A stretch of 64,000 nucleotides of DNA from Dehalogenimonas sp. 4OHTPN (GTDB lineage: Bacteria > Chloroflexota > Dehalococcoidia > Dehalococcoidales > Dehalococcoidaceae): contig NZ_CP159307.1 in assembly GCF_040448695.1 (NCBI RefSeq), forward strand, positions 124,001 through 188,000, read 5' to 3'. Positions 37,028 through 45,558 of this stretch are shown piece by piece (positions within the stretch are counted from its first letter, which is position 1; every line of letters starts with the position of its first letter). The notes beneath the pieces were generated by a model. It was not told where the DNA came from, ran no database searches, and was given only the letters and a program-made list of their open reading frames with translations. The translations under genes were made by a program, and so were the position numbers.

Positions 37028-37071
37028 AAAAAATCAGCATAAATGCTTAGTCCCACTCCGGGCATTTACGT
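37028..37071 (+). promoter_or_regulatory. Split rdh-type motif upstream of rdhB
   Basis: AAATCAGCATAAATGC (37031-37046) matches the heptamer region of the rdhA copy 3 module (AAATCAGCATAGATGC) with one difference, and ATTTACGTTTG (37064-37074 region) matches the segment that directly follows it there. In rdhB the two parts are separated by extra bases and lie 25-60 bp upstream of an otherwise strong promoter. This suggests shared control, but the altered geometry makes it tentative. Confidence 0.45.
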
Positions 37072-37094
37072 TTGTACCACCGAAAAACGGGGTA

Positions 37095-37123
37095 TTGACA
37101 AGCACGAGAATGCGCTCTATAAT
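37095..37123 (+). promoter_or_regulatory. Consensus sigma-70 promoter of rdhB
   Basis: TTGACA (37095-37100), 17 bp, TATAAT (37118-37123): a perfect consensus promoter 52 bp before the rdhB ATG. It is much stronger by sequence than the rdhA promoters in this window. Confidence 0.88.
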
Positions 37124-37174
37124 AAGCCAAAAGTTAGGGAATAATTAGGAAATAATAAGGGAGGTATCTGGTCT

Positions 37175-37444
37175 ATGTGGTTGGTAATCGGTCTTATCCT
37201 CGGCGCGCTCCTTATCTGGCTGGTCTCGTTCATGAAGGGCAAGGGCGTCACCATGCGCTGGTACGAGTGGATCCTCGGCCTCATCGGCTTGGCTCTATTA
37301 CTCTTCACCGTCCAGAACTACTTCGGTTCTCAGGCTGAGTTGGAGCCCACCGCCGCCAACATGTTCCTTCTGGTCACCGGCCTGCCGGCCCTGATCCTGC
37401 TCGCCATCACCTGGCAGCTGGTCATTCGCCACAAGGAGAGCTAA
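37175..37444 (+). CDS. rdhB: Orphan reductive dehalogenase membrane anchor RdhB
   Basis: This 89-aa protein has three membrane helices (residues about 2-18, 30-48 and 60-82) with the RdhB pattern: an N-terminal helix, then RWYEWILGLIGLALLLFTVQN, the exoplasmic loop SQAELEPTAANMF with its conserved glutamates, and a GLPAL-containing third helix. RdhB anchors the Tat-exported RdhA to the outer face of the membrane. No rdhA is adjacent: galU is divergent and a terminator follows. The ribosome site GGGAGG is well placed. The family assignment comes from length, topology and the WYEW/EPTAA motifs and is good; which RdhA it anchors is unknown. Confidence 0.88.
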   Translation: MWLVIGLILGALLIWLVSFMKGKGVTMRWYEWILGLIGLALLLFTVQNYFGSQAELEPTAANMFLLVTGLPALILLAITWQLVIRHKES

Positions 37445-37472
37445 TCTCCAGGACAACTTAATATCGCAAATC

Positions 37473-37503
37473 AAGAGGGAGCCTTTTGGCTCCCTCTTCT
37501 TGT
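37473..37503 (+). terminator. Rho-independent terminator of rdhB
   Basis: A perfect 11-bp stem (AAGAGGGAGCC, 37473-37483, with 37488-37498) and a TTTT loop are followed by CTTGTTT. Confidence 0.88.
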
Positions 37504-37597
37504 TTGGCTCCCCTCAAAATATTTATTGCGTTCAGTCGTAGACCAAAGATCGTCGGACTACTTCGGCGTGAAGTGCGCGTATCAAATTGAAATAAGG

Positions 37598-37650
37598 CGC
37601 CGCAGATGGACAATTCATCATTGACCCAGCCAGCCGGTTACGCTGCGGCG
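37598..37650 (+). repeat. Inverted repeat in the leader of the citrate/homocitrate synthase gene
   Basis: CGCCGCAG (37598-37605) is complementary to CTGCGGCG (37643-37650) with a 37-nt loop. It lies in the 282-bp gap between rdhB and the synthase gene. I see no known riboswitch fold; it may be structural noise. Confidence 0.25.
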
Positions 37651-37726
37651 TCTTACGTTGCCTCCTATTCCCCATTCATGTTACCATAATACTTTACCGC
37701 ACTAACCGTTACGATTGAGGTCCAGT

Positions 37727-39010
37727 ATGCCAAAAATATACATAATCGATGTCACCAACCGCGACGGCGTTCAGACAGCCAAGCTGGGTTTATCTAAACT
37801 GGAAAAGACCATGATCAACCTCTATCTTTCTGAGATGGGCGTTTTTCAGTCGGAGTTCGGTTTCCCCACAACCAGGCACGAGACCAACTACCTCCGCGCC
37901 AATCTGCGCCTCGCCGAGCTGGGAGTCATCAGCCCGCTGCGGCTGGAGGGCTGGCTGCGGGCTATCTCTTCCGATGTCGAGCTGGGCTTCAAGATGGTAC
38001 CGGGCTTGAAGCATGTGAACCTATCTATTTCTACCTCACGCCAGATGATTGACGGCAAATTCAAAGGCAAAAAGAGCCGCAAGGACATCATTAACGAGAT
38101 GACCGCCGCGGTCGACACTGCCTACAGGCTAGGCGCGGAAACCGTCGGTGTCAACGCCGAGGACGCCTCCCGAACCGACATCGACTATCTAATCGAATAT
38201 GGGCAGGCTGCCAAGGCGCACGGCGCGATCCGCTTGCGCTACTGTGACACCCTGGGATATGACGACCCGTTTTCAATATATGAAGCCGGGCAGGCACTGG
38301 CCAAAGGCGTTGCCTTGCCCATCGAGCTACACTGCCATGGAGACCTGGGGATGGCGGTAGCCAACTCCGTAGCAGGCGCCCGAGGTGTCATCGACGGGGG
38401 CCAGGATGCCTACATCAACACAACCCTGAACGGCATTGGCGAGCGTGCCGGCAATGCCGATCTGGTGGCCACGGTACTAGCCCTCACCAAGAGTAAAAGC
38501 TTTGCCGGTAAATATGAGCTTGGGCAGCCTATTGACCTGACCAAGAGCTGGAAAATTGCCAAATTCGCCTCTTATGCTTTTGGGGTACCAATCCCCATCA
38601 ATCAGCCAGGTGTCGGCGCCAACGCCTTCGCCCACGAGTCCGGCATCCACGCCGACGGAGTGCTTAAAGATCCCCACAACTACGAGCTTTACGGCTTCGA
38701 GGAACTGGGCCGCGGCGACCCCGAGATGGTGGAGACAGGGCGGGAGATCTGTGCTGGGGAATATTCGGGCATCTCAGGCTTTTCCCATATCATGGGAGAG
38801 CGTATGTCCTGGCATTTCAAAGATAAAGAAGAAGCTCAGGAGATCCTGGAACTGGTTCGCTACGCCAACGTGCTGTCACACAAGCCGCTTGTGGAGGATG
38901 AATTACTGTTTATCGCCCGTTACCCTCACACAGCGAAACGTCTTCTCACCATGACGCCCCTGGGTTCCGCCGAACCGGATCCCATTCTAGGCACGGATTC
39001 CAGGCTCTAG
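37727..39010 (+). CDS. Homocitrate synthase-like protein, probable Re-citrate synthase
   Basis: This 427-aa protein belongs to the DRE-TIM metallolyases (isopropylmalate/homocitrate synthase family): DVTNRDGVQT near the N-terminus supplies metal and base residues, ELHCHGDLGMAVANS holds the metal-binding HxH, and NTTLNGIGERAGNADL follows. In Dehalococcoides the protein annotated as homocitrate synthase was shown to be the Re-face citrate synthase that closes the incomplete TCA branch to 2-oxoglutarate; the present protein is a likely counterpart. No lysine or leucine pathway genes lie nearby, which agrees. ATG at 37727 is chosen for its GAGG site 6 bases upstream. Confidence 0.85.
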   Translation: MPKIYIIDVTNRDGVQTAKLGLSKLEKTMINLYLSEMGVFQSEFGFPTTRHETNYLRANLRLAELGVISPLRLEGWLRAISSDVELGFKMVPGLKHVNLSISTSRQMIDGKFKGKKSRKDIINEMTAAVDTAYRLGAETVGVNAEDASRTDIDYLIEYGQAAKAHGAIRLRYCDTLGYDDPFSIYEAGQALAKGVALPIELHCHGDLGMAVANSVAGARGVIDGGQDAYINTTLNGIGERAGNADLVATVLALTKSKSFAGKYELGQPIDLTKSWKIAKFASYAFGVPIPINQPGVGANAFAHESGIHADGVLKDPHNYELYGFEELGRGDPEMVETGREICAGEYSGISGFSHIMGERMSWHFKDKEEAQEILELVRYANVLSHKPLVEDELLFIARYPHTAKRLLTMTPLGSAEPDPILGTDSRL

Positions 39011-39016
39011 TCGGAA

Positions 39017-39778
39017 TCAAGCAGTGACTACTGCAGATGGCTCCCTCTGGAACGGGTGGGTTCTGAGCAGTAGTGAATAGAAATAGGGGTAATGGTTCTT
39101 TAAATGCTCGGCATAGTTGAGCCACTCAACAACGAGCCGGTCATAAAATCTGTTGATGTCGCCTTCAAGATGCCTGCGGTCAGCATCGCTGATTTTAATC
39201 AAGTCTCCCCGGGCCTGCAGTTCCTCGGCCAAGTGGGTAATCGCCCAAAGTAGTTCGGTAAACGCTTCCCTCTCCAGCAAATTGGGATTTTCCATCAGGG
39301 TGAGTAAGAACGCCCTCTGTTCCATTAAGAAGACCTTGATACCTTGAAGATCAATCCTGCCGAAATCCACTTTCAGCCGGGTTTTCAGCGCCTGTTTTCT
39401 CGCCTGAGAGAAGTCATCCCGTGTCCATTCGGCGGTAATTCCGAAATCCCGGTAGAGTGTTTCCTGCTCGCGAAAATCAGTCAATAATTCCGCCATGAGC
39501 CGATTGCCTACCGACATGAAAAAGGCGCCAACGACCATATTGAGTTTGGATTGCAGCGATTTACGTTCCTGTGCAGCCAGGAGGCGTTCAATCAGAATGA
39601 TAACCAGGAAAACCTCAAGAGGCATGAACGCGAGGTCTCCGAGAAGATAGATGAAAATATGATGGGCATCCTGGAAAATAAAATAGTGCAGAACATACAA
39701 GGCCACGGAAGCGGCAATCGCCACAACCCCGGCGATGAGGATGAATGATTTCTTGCCCACCTCGTAAATATACCACAC
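39017..39778 (-). CDS. Hypothetical protein with two N-terminal membrane helices
   Basis: This 253-aa protein has two hydrophobic helices at about residues 12-32 and 40-65, followed by a long helical, charged cytoplasmic part (ERLLAAQERKSLQSKLN ... HLEGDINRFYDRLVVEWLNYAEHLKNHYPYFYSLLLR). No catalytic motif is recognised. The start is uncertain: GTG at 39778, or GTG six codons later. It ends 6 bp from the convergent synthase gene. Confidence 0.7.
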   Translation of the reverse strand: MWYIYEVGKKSFILIAGVVAIAASVALYVLHYFIFQDAHHIFIYLLGDLAFMPLEVFLVIILIERLLAAQERKSLQSKLNMVVGAFFMSVGNRLMAELLTDFREQETLYRDFGITAEWTRDDFSQARKQALKTRLKVDFGRIDLQGIKVFLMEQRAFLLTLMENPNLLEREAFTELLWAITHLAEELQARGDLIKISDADRRHLEGDINRFYDRLVVEWLNYAEHLKNHYPYFYSLLLRTHPFQREPSAVVTA

Positions 39779-39839
39779 GATGCAAGGTCAAGCCTATCTA
39801 TTTGGCCGATTGAGAGTTTCCCGCTATACTTCAACGGTC

Positions 39840-40631
39840 ATGACACAATCCCACGGCGACTCCATTATCTTCCTCGGTACCGGCGGCGCCCGTATCATGG
39901 TGGCCCACCAGATACTGGCATCCGGCGGCCTGTGGCTTTCGCTCTCAGGCCAGAACGTGCTCGTTGACCCCGGCCCCGGCTGCATCGTCCAGGTCAACAA
40001 GCGTAAGCTGCGGGCGGAAACCCTGGATGCGGTGCTCCTATCCCACCGCCATTTGGACCACTCCGGCGACGTCAATGTCATGATCGAGGCTATGACTGGC
40101 GGCGGCTTCCGCGGCAGGGGCAGGTTCTACGCCCCGGCTGACGCCTTCGGCCCGGAGCCCGTGATGTTCTCCTACCTCAAGAAGTACCTGGAGGAGGTCA
40201 TCGTTCTCGAAGAGGGCGGCAAGTACGCTCTTGACGGTCTGAAGTTCGAGACGCCGCTTAAGCACCGTCACCCGGTGGAGACCTACGGCATCGTCTTTCA
40301 TTCAGGCGGCAAATCGATAACCTACATCACCGACACCCGCTACTTCGACGGCTTGGTCAATGCCTACAAAGAGTCTGACCTTCTCATTATCAATGTGGTG
40401 CTGACCGAGCCGCGCCCGACCATTGATCATCTCACGCTGGCCGACGCCGAGAAAATCATCGCCGGCATCAAACCCAAAGCCGCCATCCTGACCCACTTCG
40501 GCATGAACGTCTGGCGGGCCCACCCGTGGGAGGCCGCCGCCGCCATCTCAGAGCGGACCGGTATCCCCGTCACCGCCGCCCGCGACGGTATGGTATTTCA
40601 GCTCTCCAATCTCGATACAGATATAAATTAA
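39840..40631 (+). CDS. Metallo-beta-lactamase fold hydrolase
   Basis: This 263-aa protein has the MBL dinuclear metal site SHRHLDHSGD near residue 68, with later His and Asp ligands (TDTRYFDG, ILTHFGMNVW). Such proteins include RNase Z-like and PqqB-like hydrolases; the FLGTGGARI start resembles the RNase Z/ElaC group, but the exosite arm is not evident. ATG at 39840 is preferred over a frame open 20 codons earlier, because a TATACT -10 box lies about a dozen bases before it, giving a very short leader. Confidence 0.85.
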   Translation: MTQSHGDSIIFLGTGGARIMVAHQILASGGLWLSLSGQNVLVDPGPGCIVQVNKRKLRAETLDAVLLSHRHLDHSGDVNVMIEAMTGGGFRGRGRFYAPADAFGPEPVMFSYLKKYLEEVIVLEEGGKYALDGLKFETPLKHRHPVETYGIVFHSGGKSITYITDTRYFDGLVNAYKESDLLIINVVLTEPRPTIDHLTLADAEKIIAGIKPKAAILTHFGMNVWRAHPWEAAAAISERTGIPVTAARDGMVFQLSNLDTDIN

Positions 40632-40702
40632 CCCTGTCTTTTAAGGTAAAGCGAAGAACCTCAAATTCTGAAGAGCAGCTGATCTGCAACCAGGAGTACA
40701 AT

Positions 40703-42583
40703 TTGGCCTACCCAGATTCCATTCTTTACAAGGTACAAAAGCCCGCCCGCTACACCGGCGCCGAGGTCAACGCCATCGTCAAGGACTTCGATGCGACCGC
40801 CGTGCGGCTGGCCCTGTGCTTCCCGGACGTCTACGAAGTGGGTATGTCCAACCTGTCGGTACCAATCCTCTATGACATAATCAACCGCCGCCCCGACGCT
40901 TTAGCCGAGCGCGCCTACGTGCCGTGGCCGGATATGGCCAAAGCGATACGCGACAGCGGGTTGAGCCTGTTGGCGCTGGAAAGCTTCCGCCCGCTGAAGG
41001 ACTTCGATGTTGTCGGCTTCTCACTGGGGGCGGAGTTGGCTTACACCACCATGCTGGAGATGCTCGATTTGGCGGGCATCCCCGCCTGGGCCAAAGACCG
41101 CGGCGAGGATTCTCCGCTGGTCGTCGCCGGCGGAGCCTCGATGTTCAACCCGGAGCCCGTGGCGGACTTCATCGATTGCTTCTTCATCGGCGACGGCGAG
41201 GAAGCAATAGTGGAGTTCATCGACATTTACGGCGACTGGAAGGCCGGCGGCAGAGTCGACGGCAAGGCCGGACTGCTGGAGCGCGTCGCCGCCATCGAGG
41301 GATTGTACGTGCCTTCATTCTATGAGGTGACCTACCGCGACAATGGGACCGTCGCGTCAATTACGCCCAAAAACCCCATTGCCCCGCCCGCCATAATCCG
41401 CCGCATCATTCAGAAGTTGCCGCCACCGGTTACCAGCCCACCAGTACCTTACATTGAGGCGGTTCAGGACCGGGGCGTCATTGAGATTTCCCGGGGGTGC
41501 GTCCGCGCCTGCCGTTTCTGCCACGCCGGTGTCGTCTACCGCCCCGCCCGCAGCCGACCGCAGCAGGAGATCATCCAGGCCGCCGACGAGATCATCGAGA
41601 ATTGCGGTTACGACGAAATTTCACTGTTGTCGCTCTCAACTTCCGACTACCCTAGCGTCGATGAGCTGGTGGGAAAACTTGCCGAGCGGTATCAGGGCAA
41701 GAACATCGCGATTTCACTGCCGTCGCTCCGGATTACCCCCTGCTCCGTGGCCCTGGTCGAGAGCCTGCCGGAAAAGAGAAAATCCGGCCTGACCTTCGCT
41801 CCGGAGGCTGCCTCGCCGCGATTGCAGAAGGTCATCAATAAGGTCATCTCGGATGAGGAACTGCTGGCCACCGCCAAGGCGGCTTTCGACCGCGGCTGGA
41901 CCGGATTAAAGCTCTATTACATGCTCGGCCTGCCTACCGAGACCCTGGACGACCTATCGACTATGGCTGACATGCTGCACCGGATCTACGGCCTGGGTCG
42001 CGATGCCCCCGGACGCCGCCCGCAGATCAGAGTGTCCCTGTCCACTTTTGTGCCCAAAGCCCATACCCCGTTCCAATGGGCGGCCCAGGATGATGAGGAG
42101 ACGATCAACCAAAAACAGCGCCACCTGATTGACCGGGTCAGGGTCAAGGGCATCCGGCTATCGTGGTCGGACGCCAAAATGAGCCTGCTCGAAGGCGCGT
42201 TATCCCGGGGCGACAGGCGGCTTTCGAAGGTGATATACGAGGCGTGGAAGCGCGGCAGCGTTCTCGATGGCTGGACCGAGCTTTTTTCGTGGCAGCGTTG
42301 GGCCGATGCCTTCACCGAGGCTGGCCTGGATCCGGCCTTCTACGCCAGGCGGACCCGACCCCTTGGCGAGGTGTTTCCATGGGTGCATATCGAGAGCGGA
42401 GTCACCGAAGGATTCCTTCTTCGGGAATACCGCCGCGCTCTGGCTGGAGATGCCTCCGGGGACTGCCACCATGCCCCCTGCCAGGCTTGCGGCCTGCAAG
42501 AATTGATTGATGAATGCGCGGCTTCGCTAACTCATCGGATTTCGGCCGGCGCATCTAGCCAGCCGCCGCCGTCCGCAATATAA
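40703..42583 (+). CDS. B12-binding-domain radical SAM protein (TIGR03960-like)
   Basis: This 626-aa protein has an N-terminal cobalamin-binding-like domain (ALCFPDVYEVGMSNLSVPILYDIIN), then the radical SAM core with CX3CX2C (CVRACRFC, around residue 265) and GLPTETLDDL. It matches the uncharacterised radical SAM family usually found with a DUF2344 partner (fused or adjacent) near ribosomal or RNase G genes; that partner is absent here. A C-terminal CHHAPCQACG cluster may hold another metal. The start is TTG 40703 with AGGAG six bases upstream; the frame is open further 5', but overlaps the hydrolase gene. Confidence 0.88.
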   Translation: MAYPDSILYKVQKPARYTGAEVNAIVKDFDATAVRLALCFPDVYEVGMSNLSVPILYDIINRRPDALAERAYVPWPDMAKAIRDSGLSLLALESFRPLKDFDVVGFSLGAELAYTTMLEMLDLAGIPAWAKDRGEDSPLVVAGGASMFNPEPVADFIDCFFIGDGEEAIVEFIDIYGDWKAGGRVDGKAGLLERVAAIEGLYVPSFYEVTYRDNGTVASITPKNPIAPPAIIRRIIQKLPPPVTSPPVPYIEAVQDRGVIEISRGCVRACRFCHAGVVYRPARSRPQQEIIQAADEIIENCGYDEISLLSLSTSDYPSVDELVGKLAERYQGKNIAISLPSLRITPCSVALVESLPEKRKSGLTFAPEAASPRLQKVINKVISDEELLATAKAAFDRGWTGLKLYYMLGLPTETLDDLSTMADMLHRIYGLGRDAPGRRPQIRVSLSTFVPKAHTPFQWAAQDDEETINQKQRHLIDRVRVKGIRLSWSDAKMSLLEGALSRGDRRLSKVIYEAWKRGSVLDGWTELFSWQRWADAFTEAGLDPAFYARRTRPLGEVFPWVHIESGVTEGFLLREYRRALAGDASGDCHHAPCQACGLQELIDECAASLTHRISAGASSQPPPSAI

Positions 42584-42612
42584 TGATGTTCAGCTGATCG
42601 AGAGGTAAATAC

Positions 42613-43179
42613 ATGAAAAAGTCGTGGATCGTTCTCGGTGCCATCCTCGGCGTGGTTCTGATTGTGGGCTTGTCGCTGGCTGGAGTCTATAACTCGCTGG
42701 TAGCTCGCAGCCAGGCGATTGACGGTCAGTGGGCACAGGTGGAGACTCAGTATCAGCGACGTTTCGACCTCATCCCCAATTTGGTGGAGTCAGTTAAGGG
42801 TATTATGATCCAGGAGCAAACGGTTTTCCTGGCATTGGCTGAGGCCCGCACCCGGTACGCCGGGGCGATTACGCCCCAGGAACAGACCGATGCCGCCAAT
42901 GAAGTGGAAAGCGCTCTGGCAAGGCTCCTGGTCGTCATGGAAAATTATCCTGAACTCCGCAGCATCGAGGCGGTGACTACTTTGATGGATGAACTGGCCG
43001 GCACCGAAAACCGCATCGCCGTTGAGCGCGGCCGCTACAATACCGAGGTCCGTGATTATAACACCGCCATCAAACGCTTTCCGGTGGTGATGGTCGCCGG
43101 CATTTTCGGTTTTGATGAACGCGAATACTTTGAGAGTTTCCCCGGGACCGATATGCCGCCCCGCGTCGATTTCAGCTAG
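42613..43179 (+). CDS. LemA family protein
   Basis: This 188-aa protein has an N-terminal membrane anchor (residues about 5-27), then the LemA coiled helical bundle with YNSLVARSQAIDGQWAQVETQYQRR and the NRIAVERGRYNTEVRDYN signature, and the final FP.......FGF..R.YFE pattern. LemA proteins are anchored helical bundles of unknown molecular role, commonly paired with a TPM-domain protein, which follows here 1 bp downstream. Confidence 0.93.
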   Translation: MKKSWIVLGAILGVVLIVGLSLAGVYNSLVARSQAIDGQWAQVETQYQRRFDLIPNLVESVKGIMIQEQTVFLALAEARTRYAGAITPQEQTDAANEVESALARLLVVMENYPELRSIEAVTTLMDELAGTENRIAVERGRYNTEVRDYNTAIKRFPVVMVAGIFGFDEREYFESFPGTDMPPRVDFS

Positions 43180-43180
43180 T

Positions 43181-44065
43181 ATGAGGCGCATCTTTTTCGC
43201 CGTCGCCGCGGTGGGAGGGCTGTTCCTTTTCGGCGGTGCCGTCTGGGCCCAAGCCTTCCCGCCGCCTCAGGGATTCGTATCTGATTTCGCCGGCGTCATA
43301 GATCCCTTCGATCGCGATATTCTGGAATCCAGGCTGCAGTCGCTGGCCGATGACAACGGAGCCGAGGTGGCGGTAGTGACCATCATCACCCTGGACGGGG
43401 ACACCATCGAGAACTACGCCGTGCGCCTGTTCGAGGCTTGGGGGATCGGCCAGGCTGAAACTGACAACGGCGTCCTCTTTATCACCGCCATTGCTGAGAG
43501 AAAAGTGCGCATTGAAGTCGGCTACGGACTGGAGCCGGTCATCACCGACGGGCGTGCCGGGCGAATCCTGGATAACGAAGTCCTCCCCCACTTCAGGGAT
43601 GGTGACTATTCGGCCGGAATAATAGCGGGCGCCGCTGCCATTGAGGAACTAATCCATTCCGGCTCACCACCAAGCTTTATTGAAGACAATCCCCTCAGGA
43701 ATATCTTTAAGGATAAGGAGACGCTCGGGATCGTTCTGGGTATTGCCAGCATCTACATGGCAGGGTGGATGTCCCGCACCAGGAGCGTCTGGCTTGGCGG
43801 AGTTTGGGGCGCTGCGGTCGGCGCAGTCCTCGGTTTAGGCTTGGGAAACCCGTGGGCGCTGTTCGGTCTTGCTCTCGGTCTTGGCCTTCTGGGACTGCTC
43901 CTGGATATCGTTTTATCCCGTAATTATCAGTCCCGAGCTTCTTCAGGGTTGCCGACTACCTGGTACTCCAGCGGCGGGGGCTTTAGAGGAGGATCGGGTG
44001 GTTCGGGTTTCGGAGGATTTTCCGGCGGCGCCTCGGGCGGCGGCGGAGCCTCCCGCGGATGGTGA
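43181..44065 (+). CDS. TPM-domain membrane protein (YgcG-like)
   Basis: This 294-aa protein has a signal peptide or anchor (residues 1-24, ending VWAQA), a TPM domain (GFVSDFAGVIDPFDRDILE ... EVAVVTIITLDGDTIENYA ... RAGRILDNEVLPHF), two membrane helices near residues 200-245, and a Gly/Ser-rich tail ending in RGW. TPM domains of this type occur in YgcG and related proteins, with reported phosphatase activity in the plant homologue. It forms an operon with the lemA-like gene; the ATG lies right after its stop. Confidence 0.9.
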   Translation: MRRIFFAVAAVGGLFLFGGAVWAQAFPPPQGFVSDFAGVIDPFDRDILESRLQSLADDNGAEVAVVTIITLDGDTIENYAVRLFEAWGIGQAETDNGVLFITAIAERKVRIEVGYGLEPVITDGRAGRILDNEVLPHFRDGDYSAGIIAGAAAIEELIHSGSPPSFIEDNPLRNIFKDKETLGIVLGIASIYMAGWMSRTRSVWLGGVWGAAVGAVLGLGLGNPWALFGLALGLGLLGLLLDIVLSRNYQSRASSGLPTTWYSSGGGFRGGSGGSGFGGFSGGASGGGGASRGW

Positions 44066-44155
44066 CTCACAATCAGACTCTCAAACTTTTTCGATTGTAC
44101 ATCGCCCTACCTTCAGGGTATCATCAGGCGGAAATACAAGGAGCACTGCAGCATT

Positions 44156-45412
44156 ATGGACTACCAGGCGCCCCGCGGTACTCAAGACATACTCCCTGAA
44201 GATCAAACATGCTGGAGATATGTCCGTGAAAAAGGCGAAGCCATCGCGCAAAGGTACGGCTACTCCCGTATAGATACCCCCACATTTGAAGATGCCAGAC
44301 TCTTTACCCGGACGGTCGGAGAAGAGACAGACATCGTCACCAAAGAAATGTACACCTTTGCCGACCGAGGCGGTTCGGACCTGACGCTGCGGCCGGAAGG
44401 CACGGCTCCGGTTTGCCGGGCCTACATCGAGCACGGCATGGCCTCGCGCCCCAGGCCGGTGAAACTCTACTACCTGGCCAGCATTTTTCGCTACGACCGG
44501 CCACAGGCTGGGCGTTATCGGGAACATCACCAGTTCGGCTTCGAGCTTTTCGGCGAAGCCGACGCCGCTGCCGATGCCGAGGTCATAGAAATGGCTTGGC
44601 GGTTCTACCGGGAACTCGGGTTAATCACTCTCCCGGTGCAGATCAATTCCATCGGCTGCCCGGAATGCCGCTCTGCCTACCTTTCAGCGCTTAAAAATTA
44701 TTACGCCACCTGCCTGGATACAGCGTGCTCCGACTGCAAAACCCGCTACCACAAGAACCCGCTGCGCCTGCTGGATTGCAAGAAGCCGGATTGCCGCGCC
44801 GCGGCGGTCAAGGCGCCCCATGCCGTAGAATATCTCTGCCAGGACTGCAAGATCCATTTCGACAAGCTGATCGCCTTCCTGGGGGCGGTGGAGATACCTT
44901 TCGAAGTCAACCACCGCTTGGTCCGCGGCCTGGACTATTATTCCCGCACCGTCTTCGAAATCCAGCCTGCTGAAGAAGGTGCCCAAAGCACCATCGGGGG
45001 TGGCGGCCGCTATGACAGCCTGATCGGTCAACTCGGCGGAGAGCATACCCCCGCCGTCGGTTTCGCTACCGGCATCGAGCGTATTATCATTAACCTCAAG
45101 CGGCAGAATGTAGCTGTGCCGGGGATGCCAGCGCCTCGCTTTTTTATCGCCTGGCTGGGTGATGCCGCCGGGCTGGCGGCTTTCTCGCTGACCGCCATTC
45201 TGCGGCAAGCCGGCATAAACCTGATACAATCGCTGTCTGGCCGCAGCTTGAAAGCCCAACTGCGGCAGGCTTCCTCGCTCGGGGCGGAATACGCGTTGAT
45301 CATTGGTGATTCCGAGCTCTGCAAACAGGAAGTAGTATTGCGTGATCTGTTGAGATCCACCCAGCGTTCGCTGCCGCTGGAAGGGATAGTAGAATCCCTG
45401 AGGTCTGTTTGA
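44156..45412 (+). CDS. hisS: Histidine-tRNA ligase
   Basis: This 418-aa class II synthetase has motif 1 (YQAPRGTQDILPEDQ start), motif 2 (YYLASIFRYDRPQAGRYREHHQ), the histidine-A segment LVRGLDYYSRTVFE, motif 3 (GFATGIERI) and the C-terminal anticodon domain. The length is normal. It stands alone after the TPM gene. Confidence 0.96.
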   Translation: MDYQAPRGTQDILPEDQTCWRYVREKGEAIAQRYGYSRIDTPTFEDARLFTRTVGEETDIVTKEMYTFADRGGSDLTLRPEGTAPVCRAYIEHGMASRPRPVKLYYLASIFRYDRPQAGRYREHHQFGFELFGEADAAADAEVIEMAWRFYRELGLITLPVQINSIGCPECRSAYLSALKNYYATCLDTACSDCKTRYHKNPLRLLDCKKPDCRAAAVKAPHAVEYLCQDCKIHFDKLIAFLGAVEIPFEVNHRLVRGLDYYSRTVFEIQPAEEGAQSTIGGGGRYDSLIGQLGGEHTPAVGFATGIERIIINLKRQNVAVPGMPAPRFFIAWLGDAAGLAAFSLTAILRQAGINLIQSLSGRSLKAQLRQASSLGAEYALIIGDSELCKQEVVLRDLLRSTQRSLPLEGIVESLRSV

Positions 45413-45430
45413 AAGTCAGCCACACTTAAG

Positions 45431-45512
45431 AAGGGGTGGGTTACGGACCCGATATTCTGTAGTTAACGACATCAACAAAGAGTGTCGCCAGGCCAGTTTG
45501 CCCACCCCTTTT
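45431..45512 (+). repeat. Inverted repeat after hisS, possible terminator
   Basis: AAGGGGTGGG (45431-45440) is complementary to CCCACCCCTT (45501-45510), followed by TT. The arms are 60 nt apart, so it could close a long stem after hisS, but the right arm overlaps the -35 of the next promoter. Confidence 0.35.
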
Positions 45513-45526
45513 CAATCGGTTACAAT
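45498..45526 (+). promoter_or_regulatory. Promoter of the TPR-gyrA operon
   Basis: TTGCCC (45498-45503), 17 bp, TACAAT (45521-45526), 33 bp before the TPR gene. Confidence 0.6.
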
Positions 45527-45558
45527 CTCAATCCAAAAGTTATCTTTAGGAGCCGGTG

